Source: Echria macrotheca
Taxonomy: Eukaryota > Ascomycota > Sordariomycetes > Sordariales > Schizotheciaceae
NCBI GenBank assembly: GCA_030411725.1
Contig: MU839827.1
Span: 3,975,027 to 4,039,026, forward strand
DNA length: 64,000 nt
Direction of reading: 5' to 3'
Below, in pieces: positions 32,641 to 44,056 of the stretch. The stretch's first letter is position 1. Each line of letters starts with the position of its first letter. The notes under the pieces are model-generated. The model had not been told where the DNA came from, did no database searches, and saw nothing but the letters and a program-made list of their open reading frames with translations. Position numbers and translations under genes: made by a program.

Positions 32641-32662
32641 GTGTGTGTGTGTGTGTGTGTGT
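32641..32662. repeat. (GT)11 microsatellite
   Basis: Eleven uninterrupted GT units. Confidence 0.9.
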
Positions 32663-32854
32663 AAAAGCGTGCCGTGACCATGTTTTTTTTCCCGCAAAAT
32701 GCAAAACATACCTATGTAAATATAGTTGTCTGGTATCCGCCGCGGTGGTGTTTATATTAAACTAGGGGCCATTAGACTACCTGAGGTGATTCCGTACCTA
32801 CCTTATGTAGGTAGATTACCTTACCTAAACTACTAGATAGGGGTGGGTACCTTG

Positions 32855-32886
32855 AGTAGTAAGTAGTAGTAAGTAGCTAGTAGCTA
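32855..32886. repeat. Degenerate AGTAGTA/AGTAGCT repeat
   Basis: Imperfect copies of AGTAGTA and AGTAGCT follow each other, just after an inverted CTACC...GGTAG pair near 32795-32814. Confidence 0.7.
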
Positions 32887-33498
32887 TTGTGGGGGAAAAG
32901 GTAAACCGGCGGTTCAAGTGTTGCATGACTTGTTGAGTCAGGGTGTCTCGATTTGTGTTTGGTCGATCGATCTTGCTAGGTACATAAGAGGTGTCAGTTT
33001 TCCTGTGCTGTCCTGATCTGGATCCGGCTACCTACCTACTTAACCTATCTGAAATAGTCGATCGTGATGATGTTTGGCTTCATGCCTCGGGCGGAGGGTG
33101 TTTAAAACAAGGGAGAGAACAGAAACAAACACAACGGTCTTTATGGTGTACCTATTTAGGCATCGCTGGCAACCTCGGTGCCCTCCCTGTAGGTAGCACT
33201 TCCTGCGCTGGATGGACCTCAGTTTCCCACAGCTATCACTGAGACGCCAAGAAGGTAAGGCAAGCAGGGCGACTAGGTAGGTAGTTCCTCGGTGATTTTT
33301 ACGTAGCCAGGTATCACTTCCTCCTCTCTGGCCGGCATACGAGCCTTGTGATAAGCTGATCCTGATCGGCGGTAACCCGTCCATGACCACAAACACATCT
33401 GGATATCTGAATAGTCTGCCAAGAGGCTGTATACCTCTGCATCCCTCCACACAAGGTAGATATATTATACACACAAGACCTCTCCCCTATAAAAGTAT

Positions 33499-35637
33499 TC
33501 AGAGCTTCGCCCTGGGCTTCACCAACCCCTTCCCCGTACCCAGTCCCTCGCTCAGCTCAACCCGTCCCCACCAGAACCGACAGGCAGCCATCTCGACATC
33601 CGTCAAACCCTCCACCTGCGCCGGCACGCCCTTATTCACCTTGACATTTACCCCCTTCTCCTTCATCCCCTTCCACTTGAGATGCGGCACAGCCAGGACA
33701 GTGCGTTCATCGTTCCCCTCCCCAAAGACCATCTTCTGTCCTCTGTCACCACCCGGCGTCTCACCTCTTTTCACCGTCCCCTTCCACTTCTCATCAGCCT
33801 GCTCCTGGGGAAAGGGACTCTTATACACGGGCCAGTTGGCTTCCTTCAGGTCGCCAGACTTGGAAACAACAAATTTCGCCCACGCGCCGTGCATCGCGTC
33901 CGCCACGGCCCTGAGGCCTTCCATACCCTTACCCCCCAACAAACCCATATCGTGCGCAACGACGGGCGCCTCGTCACCATGATTGGCCGTGCCAAAAGCA
34001 CCCCTGGCCGCGTAGCGGTATACATAGACGGGATTCTTATTCTGTTCATCTGTCGACAAAAAGTGGGCAGTTTGCAGCACCGGACAGATATACGCGTAAT
34101 GGCTGTAGGCCGCGTCCAACCTGGCGAACTGTCTGCCTTTTCCGTCGGGGACGGTCCGGTACGGACTGGACGGGTCCGTCACGGGGTCCGGGTACAGCCT
34201 CTCCAGCGCGTCGAGGTCAGCCTCCGACAGGGAGGGGATGAGATTCTGGAAGAAGTGACGGAACTCGGCGTTGGTGTCGGCGGCGTGCGGGATGAAGATG
34301 GTGCCCTCGTTCGTGTTGTACCCCGTCAGCACGGGGATCCGTAGATTTCTACCGCTGCGCCATGATGTTATAGGCAGATCCGGGATGATTGCGGCGGCAT
34401 CACTAGAATTCAAACGAGGCTGGCTCGAGTTGGCCAGGCCGTGGGGCGCGTCAATCACGGGCTGGAACGGCCAGGTCACGCTGTCGGCATACTTGTCCCA
34501 CACGATGCGGGACGCCTTGACGATGTCTATCAGCGGCGTCTGGCGCAGGCGGTCAAAGACTTCTTCTTCCGGCACGTTCACGTTGGCCGCCGCCAGGAAC
34601 TCGCGGAACTGGATGAGGTGGCGCGGGTGTGTGGGCAGAAACACGGCGCGGGCTGTGGTCGCGCCGGACTCGAGGATGGCTTTGGCGAAGGGGGCGGGCG
34701 GGTGGTCGGCGTAGTACATTAGGTGGTGGCCGACCTGTCCCAGTTTTTGTCAGTGTCCGACCCATGTATCCGTATAGGAGGAGATAGACGATATACGCAG
34801 ACGACATACCGAGTGGGCACCGGCGCTCAGACCCATGATGGTCACATTATCAGGGTCACCCCCGAAGGCCGCAATGTTCTCCTGCACCCATTGAAATAAC
34901 AATTGTTGATCCCTTAGTCCCAAATTCAACAGGTCCTCCTTGGCCGTCAGGTCGGACGGTAGGAAACCAAGCGGGCCGACGCGGTAGTTGAAGTTGACGG
35001 CCACCATGGGGTCGGCGGCCCACGACACGAAGGCGGCCATGTTGCGCTCAATCCCGCAGCCCGTGTTGAAGGCGCCGCCATGGACATAAACAATCACCGG
35101 CAGCTTCTTCGCCGTGGTGCCCGCAGGCCGGTAGACGTTGAGATTCAGGCAGTCCTCGGACATGTCGGCGCGCAGGTATCCATCGCGCGGGCACGTCTTG
35201 CCGAACTCGAGCGCGTCAAAGACACGGTCCGAAGGGGGCAGAGGCTGCGGCGGGCGGAAGCGGTTGTGTGCCGCCGTCGACTGGGCGTACGGGATGCCAC
35301 GGAAGGCATCGAGGGCCTTGGCGAACGCCGTCGACGCGGCGATGACGGTGCCGTTGTACCGGCCCTGGCGGAGGGTGACGGTCGGCCGCCGGGACGTCCC
35401 GGGCTTCTTCGGGTGATGATGAACGGGCGGGGACATGGCCGGATCGGACGGGGACGGAGGAGGCGGAGTGCCAAGATCCGGGGAGTGAGGTGGAGGAGCC
35501 GGGATCACGGGCCAGGGCGAGACATGGTTTCTGAGAAGAAAAGAGAGCGACAGGAAAGTGCACAGCACGGCGGCCAGCAGCACAACGGACAGAGAGCCTC
35601 CGCGCCGCGGCCTATTAAACAGGCGCGGGGGGCACAT
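33499..35637 (-). CDS. Type-B carboxylesterase with N-terminal membrane anchor
   Basis: Exons 35637-34810 and 34734-33499 encode 687 residues. A hydrophobic segment at about 16-35 after a basic start (FNRPRRGGS) looks like a type II signal anchor rather than a cleaved signal. A Pro-rich stem follows, and then the catalytic domain. The family signature EDCLNLNVYRP and the oxyanion-hole HGGAF are present. The nucleophile is Ser271 in GLSAG, the acid Glu419 in NTNEGT, and the base His528 in NHGDEAP, so the carboxylesterase/cholinesterase triad is complete. Splicing joins GAHS to VGHHLMYY. The reading frame is open for 60 codons upstream of the chosen ATG but has no earlier ATG. It lies 210 bp downstream of the multicopper oxidase on the same strand. 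The substrate is unknown. Misreading as a lipase or cholinesterase is possible, since these share the fold. Confidence 0.9.
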
Positions 35638-35847
35638 GGCCGCCCCTTGTGCGCGAAGCGTGAGGGCCGGACGAGCTGGCTGGGCTGCGGATTGATTGCA
35701 GGGTGGAGAAATATTCCCGGCTGTGAGAAAGTGGTCTCGTCCCTGCGTGCGCTGCTTGGCGTTTGTCTCGGCTGAGTCTGTGGCAACTGGCAGTCGGTCC
35801 GGGCCTTGGCGCGGCAAAGGTTAACCGACCCTAGTTCAGGTAACTAG

Positions 35848-37862
35848 TTAACCGACGACCGTGCGGTTGGTCCAATAGCCGTGCAATTCTGACGTGATCT
35901 CGTCGACGTCCTGGTACGGCCTCGCCGATGCCATCTCGAGGATCCTCTGTTGGATTTCGAAGTCGGAAAAAACGCCGGTGCGGCCTGCATATTCGCTCTC
36001 GACAAATGGCCGCGGCCGCCAGCGCGCGTCCATGGGGTCCAGGAATTCGGGTTGTTCGTAGCCAAAATGGGGCAGGACCGTCACGTTGAAGGCGGCCATC
36101 ATGTCGTCGTCCTCGTGGACCAGGTTGTGGCAGTGGAACATGTAGACGCCGTCCCACGGCGCGTAGTGCGCCTCCACCAGCACCTTCTCCTCGCGCCCGA
36201 GCCAGACCACGTCCTTCAGACCGGCGCGCTCGTAGCCCGCCACGGCGCGCGTGCCGTGCCAGCGGCTGAGGACGCGGAAGTCGACGAGGTGCACATGTAT
36301 CTGGTGTCCCCAGCCGTCCGACGTGTTTTCGAGCTCCCAGATCTCGACGGTGCCCCGGGGGACGCGGGCGAGCACTCGGTTGGCTGCGTCGGCGAAGGCC
36401 ACGCCGTTGATCAGCCAGGTGCCGTTGGCGCGGTCTGACCGTCAGTACCTATGTTTCTCGTCCGGAAGGGGGGGGAGGGGCAGGGACATACGAAACTTGA
36501 AATGGTGGTCAATCCTGGGCCGGGTACGGGGTCTGGTCTGGTTCCACGACGAGGGCCACGGCACTTTTCTCAGCGTCGACGGGACCGTCGAGTTGTCGGG
36601 CGTGCCGAATCGGGAGACAACAAAACGCATCACCTTGTCCGTGTTCTCGTAGTCGTCCTCGACGCCGGCGCCGCCCGCCTTGGCAAAATTGCGCAGCTCG
36701 ATGGTCCTGCCGGCGAACGGACTAAAGTCAAAGACGACATCGTAGCGCTCCGCCATAGATATGTCCTAGCCCTGTTAACTTGACTACCTAGAATGAAACA
36801 CGGGGAAGAAAAAAAAACACATACCATGCTAGAAGTCCAAACCGGCCTCTCAAGCAAGCCACTATCGCTCCCAACGACTTGAAAGCGCAGTTTGTAATTC
36901 ACATCGGCCACGTCGACAAAATATAACGAAAACGTCCGCGACACCGCCGCGTTGAGGAACCGGAACCGGTATTTTCGGGGCTGCACGGCCAGGAACGGCC
37001 ACGGCTGCCCGTTGACGTGCACCACGTCGCCCCAGAGCGAGATGGTCTCGCCCACGGTCGAGAATAGACTCCCATCGCCCTGGTATTGCTTGGCCGAGAG
37101 AACCAGGGGGATGTCGAACTTGGCGTAGCCAGAGGGCAGGTTGACGGCTGCGTCTTCGACGGGGTCGTCAACTAGGTAAACTCCCGCTTGGCCTCTGTAT
37201 GCGTTTTCTGCCGTCTTGTTTATCTCTTTGTTAATAGATGCGACAACAAGAAAAAGGGGGACGGATACGTACACTATGCACAGCGTGGTCGTGGTACCAC
37301 ATCATCCGCCCGCTCTGTCTGTTCGGATAGTAATAATCCTTGAACTGGCCAGGCTGGGTGGTGTCCTCGGCCCAGCCGTCGAACGGCGCGCGCGAGTAGG
37401 AGCCGTGTAAGTGGACCGAGTTGGGCGCCGACGAGTTGTTGATGAAGCGCACCACTGTCTCGACGCCGCGGGGGACGATGAATGTCGGTCCTGGAGACAT
37501 GCCGTCGTATCCGACCAGTGACGCCGCCGACGGCAGGTTGGGGTAGATTTGTTGCTGGAAGGGTTTGATTTCCATCTCGTAATACCAGATGGGCTTGGTT
37601 GTGTTGGGGTTGGTGATGATCCTTTTTGTATATATATAGTTATTAGCCATGACTTGTTCCGGTATGGTTCTTCTATGGGGAGTTGGTTTGAGGGGAGTTA
37701 CATCTTCGGCTGCTTCACCGGCGGGATGGGCAGCGGCACTTGGAACATGAGAGGATACTTTGGGCTCAGATCCGGGAATCTCTTTACCAAAGACACGGTT
37801 TGAGGGACGGGTCCAGCGAGGGCTAAAGCCCCAACAACTAAGAGAATAAGCAGGGCAAGCAT
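35848..37862 (-). CDS. Secreted multicopper oxidase, bilirubin-oxidase/laccase-like
   Basis: Exons 37862-37702, 37621-37273, 37214-36825, 36765-36492 and 36434-35848 give 586 residues. A signal peptide covers about residues 1-17 (MLALLILLVVGALALA). All four copper motifs are visible: HLHG (His124, His126), WYHDHAVH (His164, His166), HVHLVDF, and HCHNLVHEDDDM, whose methionine would be the axial ligand of the type 1 copper. This pattern and the HLHGSYSRAPFDGW context fit the bilirubin oxidase/CotA-like branch rather than classical ascomycete laccases. The enzyme would oxidise phenols, pigments or metals outside the cell with reduction of oxygen to water. Each junction was chosen because it joins in-frame conserved blocks, such as HAVHS to TAENAYRG. 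Its 3' end is 210 bp from the carboxylesterase start. The substrate cannot be told from sequence. Confidence 0.88.
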
Positions 37863-38896
37863 CTTCACGACTAGTTGATCAAGATGTTTGAGGGGGGTTA
37901 GTCCACACAGTTGAAGGAGGAGGTTCATATTTCCTCAGGCCCGGGGTATACATGTCCAAGGCCCATTGATATCTACTGCGAGACTTGCAGGTTTTTGGGT
38001 TGCAATGAGAGCAAGTTTCGAAACTTGATACAGACTATTGGCGATAGTCTATGCAATCTTTCCAAAGAGTCTCTTCCAGAGCAACACATTTAATCCGTGA
38101 GAACAGGCAGCTTGAGCCGATCTCCGACTCTCTTCCAAGTACATTCTCATGTTGTTACTTGGTGGCTACCACGGCAAGTCGAACCGCAACTTTGAGCTGG
38201 ATCCGGACTAAGTCTAGTAAGCAATACCACGGTAGTCCAGCTTCAATATTGTAGTGGGCCACATGAACGTGATGCAACCCGGGCCTCTTCTCGTCGAGAT
38301 GCCAAGACTCGTAGACCAACTTTATTGTAACGTGTCCAACAGTTACGGCATCTCTCACCACGTTCTTGCACAAGATGTGGACAAAACAAACGAGCCAAGA
38401 GTACTAGGTCCCTGACATACGTATGCTTGTAGGTCACCTGCAGATATTTCCCGAGGAAACTCACTGCAGTATTCACTTGGTAGACAGCCTTGGCAGGGGT
38501 TCAACACGCACATAATACCTGCAGGTAGCCAAGCAAGGTTAGCATCAGCGCAACGGCCCGTCACGCGAGACACGGTAGTCGATCATCTCAGGGGTACTAT
38601 GGTATATTCGCTACCAGTTGCCCGGAGGGTCGTAGACGGCTAGCTGTGGTTGAATATGGATGAGATGAACGAGAACATGGTCGCTACGTCTTGCCGTCTT
38701 CGAACACACAAAGCTGATATCATTAGAGGCTCGTGATGCCATATATACAAATATATCCTATACACGTTGTAAAGCCGGACGAAACCGCGCCCCTTGAGTC
38801 ATAATATCTTCACCATTGGATGGATGTTAGAGATGTGATACGTCTCTCTCTACTTACCAGACTCCTACCAGGTCTGCATCCACACGACTTCGCACG
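37863..38896. other. Divergent promoter region, multicopper oxidase and secreted protein
   Basis: One kilobase between divergently transcribed secreted-protein genes. No gene is seen. Confidence 0.45.
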
Positions 38897-40801
38897 ATGC
38901 TTCCTCTTTATCATCTGCTTTACTCTCTCCTCATCCTCCCCTGCTTAATCCTAGCCCAAATCATCCACGATGACGCCCCCCTCTGGGTCCAAGCCGGCTT
39001 CCAGAACGCCACCATAACCCCCTCCAACTCAACCAAAGTACCCTACAACATAGGCGGCACCATCACCGTCAACGGCTTCACCATAACCGTCCCGCGAAAC
39101 CTCCTCGTGCAATTCCCCGCCGCCTGGGTTCCCTGGGCCGAGTTTGTCGCTCACAAGGACAAATTCGTCGGCTTCGAGACTCTTGTATTTTTTTCCCTTC
39201 CCCCAAAGCGAATTCTACTAAGATTAGGACCCCCAAAAAAGGTAATAGGAAACACAATCAACAACACCCCCCTCGCCGCCCAGGTGATCCTAACCGAATT
39301 CTTCGAAGGCCTCAGCTCCGGCTTCATCGACTCCATAAATCACACCGACGCCTCCCTCCAGATCGCCAACGGCCCCAAACTCCGCCTCGCCGATCCCAAC
39401 GCCGTCTTCTCGGCCGGCTACTTCGGCGCCGAGGACGACAGCGTGGCCCGGCGGTTCATGGTCGTCGACGACGTCTCGCCCAGCATCACGTCCTTCTCCG
39501 GATTTCCCATGTGCATCCCCCGCAACGCGTCCGACCCGCTCTGTCCCATGAGCAACAGACCCGTCCTCGGCGCCACCGGTTCACGTCAGGGAACATTCGT
39601 AGCCCCCGACCAATTGGTCATGGCCCCCTTTGTGCCGGGTGACTTTATCACCTTTACCGGATACCGGAGCGGCCCGGACGAGGTGGTCGCGCAGAGCATT
39701 GTGGCGCAAAACGTGCAGATCATGACGACAGGGGATGTGGTGTATCTGAGGGTCGAGCTGGCCTTGTTGGGGATATATAACCCGCATCCTGCTGCCGAGG
39801 TTGCTGATTCGCGTGTATGTTTTTCGTCTCCCGTTTCTCCTCCTCTGCGTTTTCTCACCTTCCCCCTCTTCTCCTCTCCCCGTTTTCCTCCTCTTCACCC
39901 TTTTCTCTTCCTCCTCCCTCCCCCCCTTCCCTTTTCCCCTTCCGTCACCCCAAACCAACGGTGACAGTATAGACACACACACAGACATATCCCACACACA
40001 CATACTAACCCCCAAAAGTTCATAGGCTACACCTCAAACCCCCTCGCCTCCTCCTTCTCCCTCTACGCCCTCGACATAGATCCCTGCACCTCCCTACCCT
40101 CCCCCCGCCTTCTCGCCACCGTCGGCCCACGAGGCGGCCGCAACCTCCAGCACAAATTCGAATACCGCAACGAGATCCTAGACGCCTACACGCGCGAGTA
40201 CCTCGTCACGGCAGAAATCGCCGGCCGCCCCGTCCCGCACCACCACGTCCTCGGTGGTGGAACCGGAAAAATCGTGACGGGCACGTACACGCAGCCCGTG
40301 AACGTCTGGGTGCAGGCCGAACAGGCCATCCCCGGCGTCGAGCCGATCCCGTTTGACTTTTCGAGGATGGCGTTTCTAACCCGTGGTGTGGGGAGGGATG
40401 TGAACGGCAGGGTTTGGGGACGACTGGAGCCGTTTCCGCAGTCGGGAGGAGGAGGAGGAGGAGGAGGACTGCAAGAGACCCCGGACGGGGTGGTGGTTTG
40501 TTTGGGGACGGCGGCGAATGGGACTCGGTCTAGGACTGTTGGTGGTGGTGGTGATACTATTACTGGGGGAAGGGAGGTGGTGGAAAAGAGGTTTGGGGCT
40601 GGTGGGAGGGGGCGCTTCAGGGTCGAGGCGGTTTCGGGGGCGGAGAATAAGGCTTCGAGTGATGAGGGCGTTGTTGAGGTTGCGCCGGCTGAGGCGGGAA
40701 GGATTGCTGAGAAGGAAAGGGTGGTGGAGGAGGAGTTCTTGGGGGGTACGGAGATGGATGATGTGGAAGAGGGGATGGTGATGAGGCGGTTTAGGGGTTG
40801 A
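38897..40801 (+). CDS. Secreted fungal protein of unknown function
   Basis: Exons 38897-39184, 39242-39814 and 40019-40801 encode 547 residues. A clear signal peptide (about 1-21, ending CLILAQ) predicts secretion. The body has several N-glycosylation sequons (NATI, NSTK, NHTD) and Tyr/Trp/Pro-rich blocks that look like a beta-rich fold (VNGFTITVPRNLLVQFPAAWVP, shortened here to its idea: an ordered hydrophobic block near residues 57-78). The last 90 residues are Gly- then Glu-rich and low in complexity, beginning with a poly-Gly run encoded by a GGA repeat. The first intron (39185-39241, 57 nt) keeps the frame if retained. The second (204 nt) is an almost pure pyrimidine tract. I believe related proteins occur widely in filamentous ascomycetes, but no function is known to me. 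Its neighbours also encode exported proteins, which hints at an extracellular role. Confidence 0.75.
39815..40018 (+). other. Long pyrimidine-rich intron
   Basis: Starts with GTATGT and ends CATACTAACCCCCAAAAG. In between, about 120 bases are nearly all C and T. The acceptor choice is fixed by the reading frame (ADSR to FIGYTSNP). Confidence 0.65.
40445..40468 (+). repeat. (GGA)8 coding repeat, poly-Gly
   Basis: Eight GGA units code for poly-glycine near the C-terminus of the secreted protein. Confidence 0.85.
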
Positions 40802-41191
40802 TATCACCCACCTGAAGAAGTGCATGTAAAGATGCTTGCTTTGTGGAAGAAGACAAGTGAGCCTGTGGCTGGCTAAATACAGTACCCTGGGTCCATGTGT
40901 GCCTTCCATCTAGCCTGGGATGCTCCTTCCTGGCCCTACACACCACTTTGTATCAGATGAGGGGAAAATCTGCTGCTCGAGGTCGTTGCTGTTCCCCCTT
41001 TTCTGATTTGCTGAATACCTACCCTGCATAGCTACTGTATATTCCCTCGCCAAGGAAGTTGCCAGAGATCATGATGACTTAGTTCACCACACGCCCCAAG
41101 GCAAAGGACATCGCCGCAGAGGGCTTCAAGATGCCGCGTACATCAGCCTCAACTTCCAGCACCAACAATATATCCCCACCAGAAAAAAAAC
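40802..41191. other. Spacer before tRNA-Gly
   Basis: 3' end of the secreted-protein gene and upstream region of tRNA-Gly. Nothing else seen. Confidence 0.4.
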
Positions 41192-41262
41192 GCGTCAGTG
41201 GTTTAGTGGTAAAATCCATCGTTGCCATCGATGGGCCCCGCGTTCGATTCGCGGCTGACGCA
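41192..41262 (+). tRNA. tRNA-Gly(GCC)
   Basis: The acceptor stem GCGTCAG pairs with CTGACGC, followed by A as the discriminator. The anticodon stem CATCG/CGATG carries loop TTGCCAT with anticodon GCC. The T arm is CCGCG-TTCGATT-CGCGG. There is no intron; the gene is 71 nt long. Confidence 0.96.
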
Positions 41263-41964
41263 TTGTCTCCTCTTGATCGTCAAAGATCTCTGTTTCTTTT
41301 TCTTCCTTCTCCTGGTATTCCCGTTCAATTTTTTTATCTACAACTTTTCTTTTGGGGCTCTTTAAAAAGAATACACCTGATCATTCATATCGGTGTCATT
41401 CTCCCCAAGGAAGGGAGAGAGGCTTCGAGATTTGGAGAGACGGTGGACGGATGAGCCCTGATATGAGACTGGTACCTAGGGTACCGAGGACATGGCCGAT
41501 GCATTCATTCGTATGGGATTACTGTACGGATACGGATACAATACCCGGCTCCCCAGATGCTAGACTTAGAAAATCTGGTCCTGGTGGCAATGGAATATAG
41601 ATACCCGGGATAGAGTCTGTGACACCATTGCAGAAAAAAAAGAGTGATGTGGTGGCTTTTGATATGGACACATCGTTGAGAAAAACCGGAAAGTCGTCTC
41701 AAGAGTCAGGACAACCGAGTGCATCACCACCGCCCACAATGCCATGACCTTTGCCTAAAACTTATTTTATTCAGTCCCAGCAGTATTGCCAAGGGCAGTC
41801 CATAAGCAACCCAGATAAAAACAATCCTAACCTAATGCTCAACCAAACCGTGCTATTCCTGTTCCGCCCCCAGTTGCAAACAACAAGCAAACAACCACGA
41901 ATACTCCGACAACCCTGCTATGCAATACAACTAATAATACCAACATTCCGTCCATACCTCACTC
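41263..41964. other. Spacer between tRNA-Gly and the TPX2-like gene
   Basis: Apart from the Pol III terminator, this holds only the 3' side of the leftward TPX2-like gene. Confidence 0.4.
41297..41301 (+). terminator. Pol III terminator of tRNA-Gly
   Basis: First run of five T, 34 nt after the tRNA. Confidence 0.6.
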
Positions 41965-44056
41965 TCAGCTAGCGGCCGCCGCCGCCATGCTCACCCGCTT
42001 CGCCTTTTGCTTTTCGGCCCACTCGCGGCTCAGCTGCCTAGACCGCTCCGCTGCCTCTTGCCGTGCGTTCTTGGTCGCCGCCTCCTTTTCGCGTCGTTCC
42101 CGCTCGCGCTCAGCCAACAAACTGTTATCTCGCGCAAAAATCTGTCGTCCCCGCACCTTTTGATGCAGCTGGTCCTCGGCGCTGACCGAGCTCCGCTTGC
42201 CCAAGCTCGCAACACTGCTGCCGCCCACTCCGCCACCGTGGATGCTACCCGTCGACGTCGATGTGGCACGGCTAGTGCCTGCCCCCGAGTCCACCGCGAG
42301 CTCACTACGCCCCCGAACACTCCCGCCCGCTGACCGTTGCGACGGCGTCCCCACCACGGACTGTCTCTTTCTCGCCAGGCTGCCTGGCGTGGCCGCGTCT
42401 GTGCCGGAAGCGCCATTCTCAGCCTGACCTGCGAGTTTGCCCTGTCTTGCTCGGCTGGCAACCGTCTCGCGTGGGTACGAACTAGGCACAATACTACCGC
42501 GGATCGGGCGCGCCTTGAACTCACGACGCTTGCGTTCCTCCTCCTCCTGTGCGCGAAGCTTGGCCTCACGCTCCTCTCGCTTTCGCCGCGAAATAGCTTC
42601 ACCCGGCAACTCAAACGTAGGACGAGTCGGTGGTTTCGTCGACTTGGCGTGGGGCTTGGATGGCGAATAGGCCTGGGCAGCGAGCGCAGCCTGCTCCGGG
42701 GAAATCTGGCGCGAAAGTCGAGCCTCTCGTTGCTCCTTAAGCCGCTTGGCAACGACTTCACCCGGGAGCTCAAACGTCGATAGCGTCGGCGGTTTGCTAG
42801 ACTTGGCCGGAGGCTTCGGAGGCAGCAGACTGGCTGGTCGTGCAACCAGCGATCTACGGTGTGCCTTGGTGTTGGCAGTCGCCTTGTCCTCGTCTTGCGA
42901 GAAGTTCGAGACCGACCTGCGTGTCGATGAGGGTCTGTCTGTGGTGGATGCGACCCGCACCGTGCCCTTGCTAGCCCCCGACTTTTTGGCGGTCGAGCCT
43001 GTGCGCTTCAAGGAGAAGTCAATATTCTGAGCGACTAAGCCGCCACTGGACGTCTCGGGGGACAGTACCCGTTCAAGATGCGTCATCTCATTGAGAGCCT
43101 CCAGCTCCTCCTCGAGCTTATCGAGGGCTTCCACCGAGTCCTCAATCCGTGATGTCTGGTTGGCTGGGGGCAGCGAAATGAGCTGCTCGACGATGTCGTC
43201 TTTCTTGGCACCTAGCACCACCTCTGATGCCCTCCGTGAGTCCAAATTGTGAGGCTGCGGGGAGCCCATCCTGGTCATGATTGTATCCACTTGCGCGGTA
43301 GTCACCGGAGACATCTCTTCGACAGCGGCTGTCTCGTCAGTGCTGTCAGAGTCATCACCTTCCACACGGGTGGCTAAAAGCGTGTAAACGTTAGCACATG
43401 TTTCTTGACCTAGCGCGCCGTCGAACGATGCCCTGCGTCGCACAAGATTGCAACCGAAGAGCAGCCTCTTTTCGTCTCCACACGATAAGCTCGTATCATC
43501 GTGGGCACGCGTCTCCAGAGGTCTGCCGCCTCGGGTCGAATCGGCGCCGCGGCCCGTTGTCGGGATCGAAAGCAGCCACTCGAACTGACCTGCTTGGTGC
43601 TTCGACAGCTGCTCCGCGTTGTTGGGCAGCTCAGTGATCGCAGCGGCGAGGGACTGGGTCTGGGAATCTGTGGTAAAGTTAGAACTCAGCAATCGCATAC
43701 AGAGAATTTGGTCAAGTACTTGATCGCGAGTGATGATTTGCGCCGGCACCAGAGGCGTCCTCAGACGCGCCCAAGGATCCAAACGCTACGTGGTGTTGAG
43801 CTTTGCGTCCCTGCGATTTGTTTGGGCTGTGCTGATCGAGGCTATTTTCCTTGCCGGGGCTGCTGAAAGAGAACTTGTTGAGGTCTGCGGCGAGACTGTC
43901 AACTGGTTTGACGTTGTTGAAGTTGCTAACGGGAAGGTCTCCTAGGACAGAAACAGGCGATCCTGTGGCTTGGGTCTCTTCAGCCGCGTAGTAAGACGAC
44001 TGGTCCTGGTGGATGTCGCAGTCGACAGAGGGTCGAGTCCACGGTCCGGGCGCCAT
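41965..44056 (-). CDS. TPX2-like, probable microtubule-associated coiled-coil protein
   Basis: Exons 44056-43720, 43667-43590 and 43373-41965 encode 607 residues. The N-terminal part is disordered and Ser-rich (SVLGDLPVSNF, SFSSPGKEN). A coiled-coil-like segment EALDKLEEELEALNEMTHLE lies mid-protein. The C-terminal half carries two copies of a motif reading FELPGE plus a basic helix (VVAKRLKEQREARL and AISRRKREEREAKLRAQ), then RREFKARPIRGS, which recalls the F-x-A-x-P motif of TPX2-family proteins, and a final basic helix (RERREKEAATKNARQEA). Automatic annotations sometimes misname this family; no esterase feature is present. A 216-nt stretch (43589-43374) with good splice signals (GTCAGT, GCTAAC, TTTTAG) is taken as an intron, but it is open in frame and might be retained. 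The neighbours Dad2 and shugoshin also act in mitosis. The TPX2 link is inferred from motifs only. Confidence 0.7.

Larger units (their letters stand above)
31536..33498. other. 2-kb convergent intergenic region rich in simple repeats
   Basis: Lies between the 3' ends of the Mid2-like gene and the carboxylesterase. It holds AT, GT, CCTA/TAGG and AGTAGTA repeats, and no gene. Confidence 0.5.

Noticed and set aside
38355..38573. Cys-containing minus-strand frame, possible small secreted protein
   Set aside because: No signal peptide, no matching upstream exon, and cysteine spacing without pattern.
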